Shown piece after piece: positions 51,842 to 59,941 of a stretch of DNA of 64,000 nt. Within the stretch, counting starts at the first letter, position 1, and the number at the start of each line of letters is the position of its first letter. The stretch spans positions 285,825 to 349,824 of the forward strand of contig JAABQK010000002.1 in NCBI GenBank assembly GCA_011391495.1, read 5' to 3'. Made by a program: the position numbers and the translations under genes. The stretch comes from Hydrogenophaga sp. Its GTDB lineage: Bacteria; Pseudomonadota; Gammaproteobacteria; Burkholderiales; Burkholderiaceae_C. Below the pieces are notes generated by a model. The model was given only the letters and a program-made list of their open reading frames with translations. It had not been told where the DNA came from and did not search any database.

Positions 51842-52882
51842 TTATTTGGTGTGCTTGGCGATCAGGGCACGGGCCTCCGACGCCAGCTTGGCGCCGTCGA
51901 TGTTCTTGCCTTTCATTTCGGCGACCCAGTCGGTTTCCACCGTGGCTGCGGTGCGGCGCCAGCGCTGTGTCTCTGCGACGTCGAGGGCCACGATGTTGTT
52001 GCCGGCCTTCTCGGCAATAGCGCGTCCGGCCTTGTCGCCATCGTCCATGGCTTTGCCGAAGAAAGCCGCGGTCTCGATGCCCGAGTTGGCGTCGATCACC
52101 TTCTTCAGGTCGGCCGGCAGCTTGTCGTAGGCCGCCTTGTTCATCGAAAAGGCAAAGGTCTGGGTGTACAGGCCCTGCTTGCCGGCGAACGTGGTGTGGT
52201 TCTTCACCAGTTCGGTCACCTTGAGGGCTGGCGTCACTTCCCAGGGAATGGTGGTGCCGTCGATCACGCCCTTGGACAGCGCCTCGGTCACCGCAGGAAC
52301 CGGCATGCCCACCGGCGTGGCGCCCAGTTTCGTCAGCATGTTGTTGATGATGCGCGAGCCGCCGCGCACCTTCATGCCGCGCAGGCTTTCCAGCCCGGTC
52401 ACCGGTGTCTTGGTGTGGAAGAGGCCGGGGCCATGGGTGTGCACGGCGATCAGCTTGACATCTTTGAACTCGTCGGCAGCGAACTTCTCCACGTACTCTT
52501 GCAGCGCCCTGGACGACTGCTCGGCCGAGCCACTCATGAAGGGCAGCTCGAACACCTCCGTCTTGTTGAATCGGCCCGGCGTGTAGCCCAGCACGGTCCA
52601 GGTCAGGTCCACCACGCCGTCGCGTGCCTGGTCGAACAGCTGAGGTGGTGCGCCACCCAGCTGCATGGCATGGAAGAGCTGGATCTTGATCCGCCCACCC
52701 GACTCGGTTTCCACCTTCTTCGCCCAGGGAATGAGCGCACGGGCCGGAATGGTGGCCTGGGGTGGCAGCATCTGGTGCAGCCGCAAGGTCACGGATTCCT
52801 GGGCAGCTGCGTGGCCGGACAGCAGGGTGGTGGCCGCGGCGCCCAGCGCAGCGAGCGCGGTACGGCGTTTCATGAGTTTCAT
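51842..52882 (-). CDS. TRAP transporter substrate-binding protein DctP, copy 2
   Basis: A 346-aa protein, start MKLMKRRTALAALG, again with a Tat-like KRR-T-A-L signal (cut likely after SGHAAA). The mature sequence is colinear with copy 1 and shares long stretches such as AVHTHGPGLFHTKTPVTGLE and GATPVGMPVPAVTEALSKGV. It has its own strong terminator, so it forms a separate transcription unit, downstream of the GntR gene (87 bases). Confidence 0.92.
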   Translation of the reverse strand: MKLMKRRTALAALGAAATTLLSGHAAAQESVTLRLHQMLPPQATIPARALIPWAKKVETESGGRIKIQLFHAMQLGGAPPQLFDQARDGVVDLTWTVLGYTPGRFNKTEVFELPFMSGSAEQSSRALQEYVEKFAADEFKDVKLIAVHTHGPGLFHTKTPVTGLESLRGMKVRGGSRIINNMLTKLGATPVGMPVPAVTEALSKGVIDGTTIPWEVTPALKVTELVKNHTTFAGKQGLYTQTFAFSMNKAAYDKLPADLKKVIDANSGIETAAFFGKAMDDGDKAGRAIAEKAGNNIVALDVAETQRWRRTAATVETDWVAEMKGKNIDGAKLASEARALIAKHTK

Positions 52883-52968
52883 GTCGTTGTCTCCTGTTGG
52901 AAAAATGGCCGATTTCGGCGGCCTGTGCTTTCGATGAATCCCTGCGTGTTCTAGTGGTTGCAAAAATG

Positions 52969-53760
52969 TCAGCGCCGCCGCCGGATCATTCTGATGGCGG
53001 GCATGGAGCCCGAATGCGCTTCGGACGGGTGGGCGGCCAGCACCTCGCTGAGGTTGCGCCGTGCCAGCCGGGAATGCTCACGCATGATGGCCTCGGCCCG
53101 TGCACCCTCGCGCTGCTCGATCGCATCGAGCACCTGGCGGTGCTGGTCCTGCGCCACCACGAGCATGTCGCGCGCACGGCCCGAATGGGCCTGCAGCACC
53201 ACGAAGCCCGAGGGCGATGCAAACGGCAGACCCGCTGCCCGCTCCAGCTGGCGCGTGATGGTCGGGCTGTCGGCCATTTCGCAGAGCAGGCCGTGGAAGC
53301 GGCTGTTGAGTGCCACATAGGCGGAAAAACCCTCGTCGTTGAGCTGGGGCGTGGCCAGCACCGCATCCAGGCCGGCCAGGCACTGACGGGCTTCGGCCAG
53401 CACCACCGCCGGTGCGCCGCGCTCGGCCGCCAGCCGCGCCAGCAGGCCCTCGAGCGTGCCGCGCAGCTCGATGGCGTCGGCAATGTCGCGCTCGGAAAAC
53501 GACTGGACCATGTAGCCACCGTTGGGCAGGGGCTCGATCAGGCCTTCCTGCTCCAGGCGCACCAGCGCGGCACGGATGGGTGTGCGCGACACGCCCAGCC
53601 GCTCCACGATGGCCAGTTCGGCAATGCGGGTGCCGCCGGGCAGTTCACCCGACAGGATCAGCTCGCGCAACTGGAGCAGGACGCGCACCTGCACGCTCTC
53701 GCCACCGCCCGTCGCGGCGGCCGCAGGCGCTTCGATCAGCTCGACAGGCGGGGCATTCAT
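52969..53760 (-). CDS. GntR-family (FCD) regulator
   Basis: A 263-aa protein if started at the ATG at 53760 (MNAPPVELIEAPAA); an in-frame ATG at 53799 is possible but adds cysteine-rich residues that look untypical and would overlap the palindrome at 53771. The winged helix is RVLLQLRELILSGELPGGTRIAELAIVERLGVSRTPIRAALVRLEQEGL (quoted in part); the C-terminal FCD ligand domain has the metal-binding pattern with DIADAIELRGTLEGLLARLA and HRQVLDAIEQRE. Probably controls the TRAP, MetE-like and amidohydrolase genes around it. Confidence 0.87.
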   Translation of the reverse strand: MNAPPVELIEAPAAAATGGGESVQVRVLLQLRELILSGELPGGTRIAELAIVERLGVSRTPIRAALVRLEQEGLIEPLPNGGYMVQSFSERDIADAIELRGTLEGLLARLAAERGAPAVVLAEARQCLAGLDAVLATPQLNDEGFSAYVALNSRFHGLLCEMADSPTITRQLERAAGLPFASPSGFVVLQAHSGRARDMLVVAQDQHRQVLDAIEQREGARAEAIMREHSRLARRNLSEVLAAHPSEAHSGSMPAIRMIRRRR

Positions 53761-53770
53761 GGATACGCAA

Positions 53771-53778
53771 TGTATACA
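53771..53778. promoter_or_regulatory. Palindrome TGTATACA, candidate GntR operator
   Basis: Perfect 8-base palindrome 11 bases before the GntR ATG and 128 bases before the divergent MetE-like gene. FCD-type GntR regulators commonly bind GTATAC-centred sites. A related half-site TGTATCC occurs 55 bases further on. Confidence 0.55.
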
Positions 53779-53905
53779 GAAACAGCGCCCATTTGCCATG
53801 CGGCCCCATCAAATCAGGGTAATCCATGAGTCTCTGTATCCAATCCACCCCGGCATGTGCTGGGTTAACATCATTTCACCCCTCACAACAACCACCGGAG
53901 ACCCC

Positions 53906-55036
53906 ATGACCCAGCGCACGCGTCCGCCCTTTCGCGCCGACCACGTCGGCAGCTTCCTGCGCCCGGCCTACCTGCTGGAAGCGCGCGACCAGTTCTTCAA
54001 CCAGAAGTCAATCTCTGCAGAGCAGTTGCGTGCGGTCGAAGACAAGGCGATCACCGAAATCGTGAAGTTCCAGGCCGACGTGGGCCTGCAATCCATCACC
54101 GACGGCGAGTTCCGCCGCACCTATTTCCACATCGACTTTCTGGAGCAGCTCGGTGGCGTGAAGACCGACATCCCGGTCACCATCCGCAAACCCGACGGCA
54201 CCGAAGAACTGGCGCCACCCGTCATCCGCGTGATCGACAAGGTGCGCCACGCGAAGAACATCCAGCTCGCCGACTTCCAGTACCTCAAAGGCCAGGTGGA
54301 AGCCCTGGGCCTGCCGGCGCTGGTGCCCAAGGTGACCATCCCGTCGCCCACCATGCTGCACTTCCGTGGCGGTCGCGCCGGCATCAGCAAGGAGGCCTAC
54401 CCCGAGCTCGACCCGGTGTTCTACGACGACGTGGCCAAGGCCTACGGCGATGAACTGCAGAGCCTGGCCGACGCCGGCTGCACCTACGTGCAGATGGACG
54501 ACACCAACATGGCCTACCTGTGCGACGAGCGCATGCGCGAAGCCGCCCGCAGCCGCGGCGACGATCCGAACGAACTGCCGCACCGCTACGCGCAGTTCAT
54601 CAACAAGGTGGTGGCGCACAAGCCGGAGGGCATGACGCTGGCCATGCACCTGTGCCGCGGCAACTTCAAGAGCACCCATGCGGCGGCCGGCAACTACGAG
54701 CCGGTGGCCGAGGCCCTGCTGTCCGAGATGAACCTCGACGCCTACTTCATGGAATACGACGATGACCGCTCGGGCGATTTCCGACCGCTGCGCTTCCTCA
54801 AGCCCGGCAAGATCGTGGTGCTCGGCCTGGTGACCACCAAGTTCGGCCAGCTCGAAAGCAAGGACGACCTCAAGCGCCGCATCGCCGAGGCCTCACAGTA
54901 CGCCCCGCTGGAGCAGCTGGCGCTCAGCCCGCAATGCGGCTTCTCCAGCACGGTGCATGGCAACAACATCGCCATGGAGGACCAGCGCAGGAAGCTCGCG
55001 CTGGTGGTGGAGACCGCGCGCGAGGTCTGGCAATAA
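53906..55036 (+). CDS. MetE-like zinc methyltransferase (cobalamin-independent methionine synthase II family)
   Basis: A 376-aa protein related to the C-terminal half of MetE. The zinc site is conserved: H248 and C250 (AMHLCRGN), E283 (FMEYDDDRSG) and C344 (SPQCGFSS). The N-terminal RADHVGSFLRPAYLLEAR and DGEFRRTYFHIDF are typical of YxjG/YxjH-type homologues. In MetE the family moves a methyl group from methyltetrahydrofolate to homocysteine; these short forms have uncertain substrates. Its place among transport and catabolic genes, divergent from a GntR gene, hints at a catabolic methyl transfer (for example from a methylated substrate) rather than methionine synthesis. It has a GGAG ribosome site. 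Confidence 0.85.
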   Translation: MTQRTRPPFRADHVGSFLRPAYLLEARDQFFNQKSISAEQLRAVEDKAITEIVKFQADVGLQSITDGEFRRTYFHIDFLEQLGGVKTDIPVTIRKPDGTEELAPPVIRVIDKVRHAKNIQLADFQYLKGQVEALGLPALVPKVTIPSPTMLHFRGGRAGISKEAYPELDPVFYDDVAKAYGDELQSLADAGCTYVQMDDTNMAYLCDERMREAARSRGDDPNELPHRYAQFINKVVAHKPEGMTLAMHLCRGNFKSTHAAAGNYEPVAEALLSEMNLDAYFMEYDDDRSGDFRPLRFLKPGKIVVLGLVTTKFGQLESKDDLKRRIAEASQYAPLEQLALSPQCGFSSTVHGNNIAMEDQRRKLALVVETAREVWQ

Positions 55037-55120
55037 GGGGGCACCCCTGCCGCACTATGCGCGCCCACCAAGGGGGCAGCACCTGCGGCCCGGCAAAGCC
55101 GGTTCCGCGGGTACTTCTGG
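55037..55120 (+). repeat. Dispersed GC-rich intergenic repeat, copy 6
   Basis: Starts at the base after the MetE-like stop: GGGGGCACCCC, CCACCAAGGGGGCAGCACC, then GCGGCCCGGCAAAGCCGGTTCC. Sense orientation relative to the preceding gene, as with copies 2-5 and 7. Confidence 0.8.
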
Positions 55121-55152
55121 GCACAACCATCGCACTCGCGATGGCTGCTCGA

Positions 55153-56181
55153 TCACTTGCTGTGCTTGGCGATCAGGCTGCGCGCCTCTGACGCCAGCCT
55201 GGCACCGTCGATGCCCTTGCCCTTCATCTCGTTGGCCCAGTCGGTCTCCACCGTGGAGGCGGTGCGCCTCCAACGCTGCGTCTCGGCCACGTCGAGCGCC
55301 ACGATGTTGTTGCCCGCCTTCACCGCCATGTCGCGCCCAGGCTTGTCGCCCTCGTCCATCGCACGGCCAAACAGCGCAGCGGTTTCCAGACCCGAGTTGT
55401 TGTCGATCACCTTCTTCAGGTCGGCCGGCAGCCTGTTGTAGGCCGCCTTGTTCATCGAGAAGGCGAAGGTCGTCACGTACAGACCGTTGTTGCCGGCGAA
55501 CGTGGTGTGGTTCTTCACCAGTTCGGGGACCTTCAGCGACGGCGCGACTTCCCAGGGGATGGTGGTGCCGTCGAGCACGCCTTTGGACAGCGCTTCGGTC
55601 ACCGCCGGCACCGGCATGCCCACCGGCGTGGCGCCCAGCTTCGTCAGCATGTTGTTGACGATGCGCGTCCCGCCGCGGATCTTCATGCCGCGCAGGCTTT
55701 CCAGCCCGGTCACCGGGTGTTTGGTGTGGAACAGGCCCGGACCATGGGTGTGCACGGTCAGCAGCTGCACGTCCTTGAACTCGTCCTGCGCATTTTTCTG
55801 CACGTATTCCCACAAGGCCTTGGAAGAGGCTTCGGAAGACAGTCCGGTGATGAACGGCAGTTCAAAAACCTCGGTCTTGTTGAAGCGGCCCGGCGTGTAG
55901 CCGAGCACCGTCCAGGTGATGTCGGCCACGCCGTCGCGCGCCTGATCGAACAGCTGCGGTGGCGTGCCACCCAGCTGCATCGCGCTGAACATCTGCACCT
56001 TGATGCGGCCGTTCGATTCGGCCTCGACCTTCTTGATCCAGGGCACGATGGCCTTGGACGGAATGGTCGCCTGCGGCGGCAGGAACTGGTGCAGGCGCAG
56101 CGTCACCTCCTGTGCCCATGCGCTGGCGCTGGTGGCGGCGGCCAGCGCGATGCCGGCGAGTCTGAATGTCCATGAGGCCAT
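55153..56181 (-). CDS. TRAP transporter substrate-binding protein DctP, copy 3
   Basis: A 342-aa paralogue of copies 1 and 2, start MASWTFRLAGIALAAATSAS with an ordinary Sec signal peptide (cut after AWA), not a Tat-like one. It shares the blocks VHTHGPGLFHTKHPVTGLES, RIVNNMLTKLGATPVGMPVP and TTIPWEVAPSLK. It follows the amidohydrolase gene by 48 bases in the same direction, so the two probably share an operon and substrate. Confidence 0.92.
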   Translation of the reverse strand: MASWTFRLAGIALAAATSASAWAQEVTLRLHQFLPPQATIPSKAIVPWIKKVEAESNGRIKVQMFSAMQLGGTPPQLFDQARDGVADITWTVLGYTPGRFNKTEVFELPFITGLSSEASSKALWEYVQKNAQDEFKDVQLLTVHTHGPGLFHTKHPVTGLESLRGMKIRGGTRIVNNMLTKLGATPVGMPVPAVTEALSKGVLDGTTIPWEVAPSLKVPELVKNHTTFAGNNGLYVTTFAFSMNKAAYNRLPADLKKVIDNNSGLETAALFGRAMDEGDKPGRDMAVKAGNNIVALDVAETQRWRRTASTVETDWANEMKGKGIDGARLASEARSLIAKHSK

Positions 56182-56229
56182 GGTGTTGTCTCCTTATGTT
56201 GGTACCGGATTGCAAAGGGGGAACAGGCC

Positions 56230-57093
56230 TCAGGCGAGGCCGAGCAGGCGCACGGCGTTGCCCTTCAGGATGCCGGGCATCACTTCGGGCTTGAAGCCGG
56301 CGACTTCAAAGTCTTTCATCCAGCGCTCGGGCGTGATCAGCGGGTAGTCGCTGCCGAACAGGATGCGGTCTTTCAGCAGCGTGTTGGCGTACTGCACGAG
56401 CTGCTTCGGGAAGTACTTCGGGCTCCAGCCCGAGAGGTCGATCCACACGTTGGGCTTGTGCGTGGCCACGCTCAGCGCCTCGTCCTGCCACGGGAAGCTC
56501 GGGTGCGCCATGACGATCTGCATGTCGGGAAAGTCGATCGCCACGTCGTCCAGGTGCATCGGGTTGCTGTACTCCAGCCGCAGGCCGCCGCCGCAGCGCA
56601 TGCCCGATCCGATGCCACTGTGGCCGGTGTGGAAGATCGCGGGCAGCTTGTGCGCGTTGATCACCTCGTAGATCGGCCAAGCCATCTTGTCGTAGGGGTG
56701 GTAGCCCTGCACCGTGGGGTGGAACTTGAAGCCCTTGATGCCTTCTTCCGCGATCAGGCGTTCGGCTTCGCGCGCGCCCATCTTGCCCTTGTGCGGATCG
56801 ATGCTGGCAAAGGCCACCATCATGTCGCTGTTCTCGCGTGCGGCCTGCGCGATTTCTTCGTTGGGGATGCGGCGGCGGCCCAGCTGCGATTCGCTGTCCA
56901 CGGTGAACATCACCAGGCCGATTTTCTTTTCGCGGTAGTAGGCCACCGTCTCGGCGATGGTGGGGCGGCGGTTGCTGCCGAAGTACTTGTCGGCAGCGCG
57001 GTCGTATTCCTCGCCGTAGTTGTCAAACGGGTTGCGGCAGCTCACTTCCGCGTGGGTGTGGATGTCGATGGCGATCAGGTTCTGGTGATCCAT
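56230..57093 (-). CDS. Amidohydrolase-family (amidohydrolase 2) hydrolase or decarboxylase
   Basis: A 287-aa metal-dependent TIM-barrel protein. Metal motif IDIHTHAEVS (9-18), then FKFHPTVQGYHPYD, LPAIFHTGHSGIGSGM, IVMAHPSFPWQDEA and ILFGSDYPLITPERW, which carry the usual histidines and the active-site aspartate. Relatives include ACMSD, gamma-resorcylate decarboxylase and hydrolases of aromatic catabolism; I cannot choose. It is divergent from the enoyl-CoA hydratase operon, with an inverted repeat between them, so both directions may be under one regulator. Confidence 0.85.
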   Translation of the reverse strand: MDHQNLIAIDIHTHAEVSCRNPFDNYGEEYDRAADKYFGSNRRPTIAETVAYYREKKIGLVMFTVDSESQLGRRRIPNEEIAQAARENSDMMVAFASIDPHKGKMGAREAERLIAEEGIKGFKFHPTVQGYHPYDKMAWPIYEVINAHKLPAIFHTGHSGIGSGMRCGGGLRLEYSNPMHLDDVAIDFPDMQIVMAHPSFPWQDEALSVATHKPNVWIDLSGWSPKYFPKQLVQYANTLLKDRILFGSDYPLITPERWMKDFEVAGFKPEVMPGILKGNAVRLLGLA

Positions 57094-57153
57094 GGCGTCT
57101 CCTGTCTAAGGGTAAATACGGGGGTCTGAAAAACGATCTATGGCTTGTTTTAG

Positions 57154-57172
57154 TTATTGTTTATAACAATAA
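57154..57172. promoter_or_regulatory. Inverted repeat TTATTGT-TTATA-ACAATAA, candidate MarR-type operator
   Basis: A perfect 7-base inverted repeat with a 5-base spacer in the 115-base region between the divergent amidohydrolase and enoyl-CoA hydratase genes. It contains -10-like sequences in both directions (TATAAC, TATAAA). The AT-rich symmetrical form is typical of MarR-family operators, and such regulators often control hydroxycinnamate genes. No MarR gene is in the window. Confidence 0.7.
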
Positions 57173-57208
57173 TTGCGACACCCAACAAGCCTGAAAAACC
57201 CCAGCACC

Positions 57209-57997
57209 ATGACACCATCCAACCCCGACCTGATCCTGCGGCTGCACGGCCAGCAATCCGAAGTCGCCGTGATCACGCTCAACCGCGCGGCCAAGCGCAA
57301 CGCGCTCAACGACGGCTTGATCATCGCCATCCGCGACGTGTTCCAGAACCTGCCCAAGAGCGTGCGCGCGGCGGTGATCGACGGCAGCGGAGAACACTTC
57401 TGCGCCGGTCTGGACCTGTCTGAACTGAGTGAGCGTGACGCCAGCGAAGGCGTTTTCCACTCGCGCATGTGGCACGCCGCACTCGACTGCGTGGAAAAGG
57501 GCAACGTGCCCGTGATCGCCGCGTTGCACGGCGCTGTCGTCGGCGGCGGTCTGGAGCTGGCCAGCGCCTGCCACATCCGCGTGGCCGACGAGTCCACCTT
57601 CTATGCGCTGCCCGAGGGCACCCGCGGCATCTTCGTCGGCGGCGGGGGTTCGGTGCGCGTGCCGAAGCTGATCGGTGCCGCCCGCATGACCGACATGATG
57701 CTCACCGGCCGCGTCTACAACGCGGCAGACGGTGAACGCATCGGCCTGGCGCAATACCTCGTGCCCACCGGCACCGCGCTGGACAAGGCCATCGAACTGG
57801 CCACGCGCATCGCCACCAACGCGCCCATGACCAACTTCGCGCTCATGCACGCGCTGCCCCGCATCGCGGAACAACCTGCCGACCACGGCTTCTTCACCGA
57901 AGCGCTCATGGCGTCGGTGGCGCAGTCGGCACCGGAGGCGAAGGCCCGTGTGCGCGCCTTCCTGGAAGGCAAGGCCGCCAAGGTGAGCAAGGGCTGA
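57209..57997 (+). CDS. Enoyl-CoA hydratase/isomerase family protein
   Basis: A 262-aa crotonase, start MTPSNPDLILRLHG. The oxyanion hole elements are FCAGLDLSEL (about 70-80) and HGAVVGGGLELASACHI; the two glutamates of true hydratases are both present, in GGGLELA and in ALPEGTRGIFVGGGG. This favours hydration of a 2-enoyl-CoA over the retro-aldol of vanillin-forming HCHL enzymes, which keep only one of them. First gene of a plus-strand operon with a feruloyl-CoA-synthase-like ligase. Confidence 0.88.
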   Translation: MTPSNPDLILRLHGQQSEVAVITLNRAAKRNALNDGLIIAIRDVFQNLPKSVRAAVIDGSGEHFCAGLDLSELSERDASEGVFHSRMWHAALDCVEKGNVPVIAALHGAVVGGGLELASACHIRVADESTFYALPEGTRGIFVGGGGSVRVPKLIGAARMTDMMLTGRVYNAADGERIGLAQYLVPTGTALDKAIELATRIATNAPMTNFALMHALPRIAEQPADHGFFTEALMASVAQSAPEAKARVRAFLEGKAAKVSKG

Positions 57998-58062
57998 GCG
58001 CCCGTCCTCCGCAAGCCCGGCGGCAGACCGGGCGCATTTCCAACACAAGACCCGAGAGAGAC

Positions 58063-59928
58063 ATGAGCACCACCACCGCAGCAAAATACCGGCCCCTGAA
58101 GTTCGGCGTCACGCGGGCCACCGTGCGCGACGGCGCACCAGGCGTGCACTACCTGCGCGCCGACCAGGAACTGCCGCCCTATCCCGAACGACTGACCGAC
58201 CGGCTGGTGCACTGGGCAAAGCAGCGCCCGGACCAGACGCTGTTTGCGCGGCGCGTGAAAAACGCCGACGGCGGCAGTGGCGACTGGAAACACATCAGCT
58301 TCGCGCAGGCACTGGATGCCGCGCGCCGCATCGGCCAGGGCCTGATCGATCGCGGCCTGAGCGCCGAACGCCCGGTGCTGATCCTGAGCGAGAACGACCT
58401 GGAGCACGCGCTGCTGGCGCTGGGTTGCCTCTACGCCGGCATCGCGTACTGCCCCACCTCGCCGGCCTACTCGCTGATCAGCCAGGACTACGACAAGCTC
58501 AAACACGTCATCAAGACCCTGACACCGGGCCTGGTGTTCGCCAGCGACGCGCAGCGCTACAGCCGCGCCATGCTGGCCACGGTCGGTGAAGACGTGGAAC
58601 TGGTCACCACCCATGGCACGGTACCCGGCCGCGACACCAGCTCGTTTGCGGCCCTCATGGCCACCGAACCGACGCCCGCCGTCGATGCGGCCATGGCCGC
58701 CACCGGGCCGGACACGATCGCCAAGTTCCTGTTCACCTCGGGCTCGACCAAGATGCCCAAGGCCGTGATCAACACGCAGCGCCTGTGGTGCGCGAACCAG
58801 GAGCAGATGGCGCTGTCCATGCCGGTTCTGGCCGAAGGCCCGCTGGTGCTGGTGGACTGGCTGCCCTGGAACCACACGTTTGGCGGCAACCACAACTTCG
58901 GCATGGTGGTCTACCACGGCGGCACGCTCTACATCGACGACGGCAAGCCCACGCCAGCGCTGATGCACGAGACCCTGCGCAACCTGCGCGAGGTCGCACC
59001 GACGGTGTACTTCAACGTGCCCACCGGCTTCGAGGCGATCGCCAACGCGATGCAGACCGACGACGTGTTGCGCAAGACGCTGCTGTCGCGGGTCAACATG
59101 TTCTTCTATGCGGGCGCGGCACTGGCCCAGCCGGTCTGGGACAGCCTCTTCGAGAGCGAAGAGCGCGAGATCGGCCAGCGCATCGTCATGACCACCGGCC
59201 TGGGCATGACCGAGTCCGGACCGTTCGGCATCTTCGTCACCAGCCCCGACGTGAGGGCCGGCGACCTGGGCCTGCCCACCCCGGGCCTGGAACTCAAGCT
59301 GGTGGACATGCAGGGCAAGACCGAAGTGCGCTACAAGGGCCCGAACATCACGCCCGGCTACTGGCGCCAGCCCGAAGAAACGGCCGAAGCCTTTGACGAA
59401 GAAGGCTTCTTCAAGACGGGCGACGCTGTGAAGTGGATCGACGAGACCGACGTGCACCAGGGCCTGAAATTCGATGGCCGCATCGCCGAAGACTTCAAGC
59501 TCGCCACCGGCACCTTCGTGAGCGTGGGCCCGCTGCGCGCCAGGATCATCGCCGCTGGCGCCCCGTATATCCAGGACGTGGTGCTCACCGGCATCAACCT
59601 CAAGGAGGTGGGCGCGATGGTGTTTCCCACGCCGGCGGTGCGCGCACTCAGTGCCCTGCCCGCCGACGCTTCGATGCACGACGTGCTCGACCACCCCGCC
59701 GTGCTGGCCCACTTCCAGTCGGTGGTGAACGAACTGGCCAAAACCGCCACCGGCAGCGCCAACCGGATTGCGCGCCTGTGCCTGCTGGCCGACCCACCCA
59801 CCATCGACCGCGGCGAGGTCACCGACAAGGGCTCGATCAACCAGCGTGCCGTGCTCAGTCACCGTGCCGACACGGTGGCCAAGCTGCACAGCGACGGTCT
59901 TCGGTTCATCCTGAAACCTCAGGTCTGA
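58063..59928 (+). CDS. fcs: Feruloyl-CoA synthase-like carboxylate-CoA ligase
   Basis: A 621-aa ANL ligase with the length and start (AAKYRPLKFGVTRATVRDGAPG) of feruloyl-CoA synthases. The P-loop is FTSGSTKMPKAVINT, the aromatic-binding region has DWLPWNHTFGGNHNFGMV, the A5 motif is TGLGMTESGPFGI, and near the C-terminus the A10-type lysine occurs in EVTDKGSINQRAVL. It would activate ferulate, coumarate, caffeate or a similar hydroxycinnamate with CoA and ATP. Substrate is inferred from similarity and from neighbours able to shorten the side chain. Confidence 0.85.
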   Translation: MSTTTAAKYRPLKFGVTRATVRDGAPGVHYLRADQELPPYPERLTDRLVHWAKQRPDQTLFARRVKNADGGSGDWKHISFAQALDAARRIGQGLIDRGLSAERPVLILSENDLEHALLALGCLYAGIAYCPTSPAYSLISQDYDKLKHVIKTLTPGLVFASDAQRYSRAMLATVGEDVELVTTHGTVPGRDTSSFAALMATEPTPAVDAAMAATGPDTIAKFLFTSGSTKMPKAVINTQRLWCANQEQMALSMPVLAEGPLVLVDWLPWNHTFGGNHNFGMVVYHGGTLYIDDGKPTPALMHETLRNLREVAPTVYFNVPTGFEAIANAMQTDDVLRKTLLSRVNMFFYAGAALAQPVWDSLFESEEREIGQRIVMTTGLGMTESGPFGIFVTSPDVRAGDLGLPTPGLELKLVDMQGKTEVRYKGPNITPGYWRQPEETAEAFDEEGFFKTGDAVKWIDETDVHQGLKFDGRIAEDFKLATGTFVSVGPLRARIIAAGAPYIQDVVLTGINLKEVGAMVFPTPAVRALSALPADASMHDVLDHPAVLAHFQSVVNELAKTATGSANRIARLCLLADPPTIDRGEVTDKGSINQRAVLSHRADTVAKLHSDGLRFILKPQV

Positions 59929-59941
59929 GGAGACACACACC

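Noticed and set aside
45266..57093. Accessory region considered as a mobile island with transposase or integrase
   Set aside because: No transposase, integrase, tRNA or direct-repeat boundary was found; the base composition and gene style match the neighbours.
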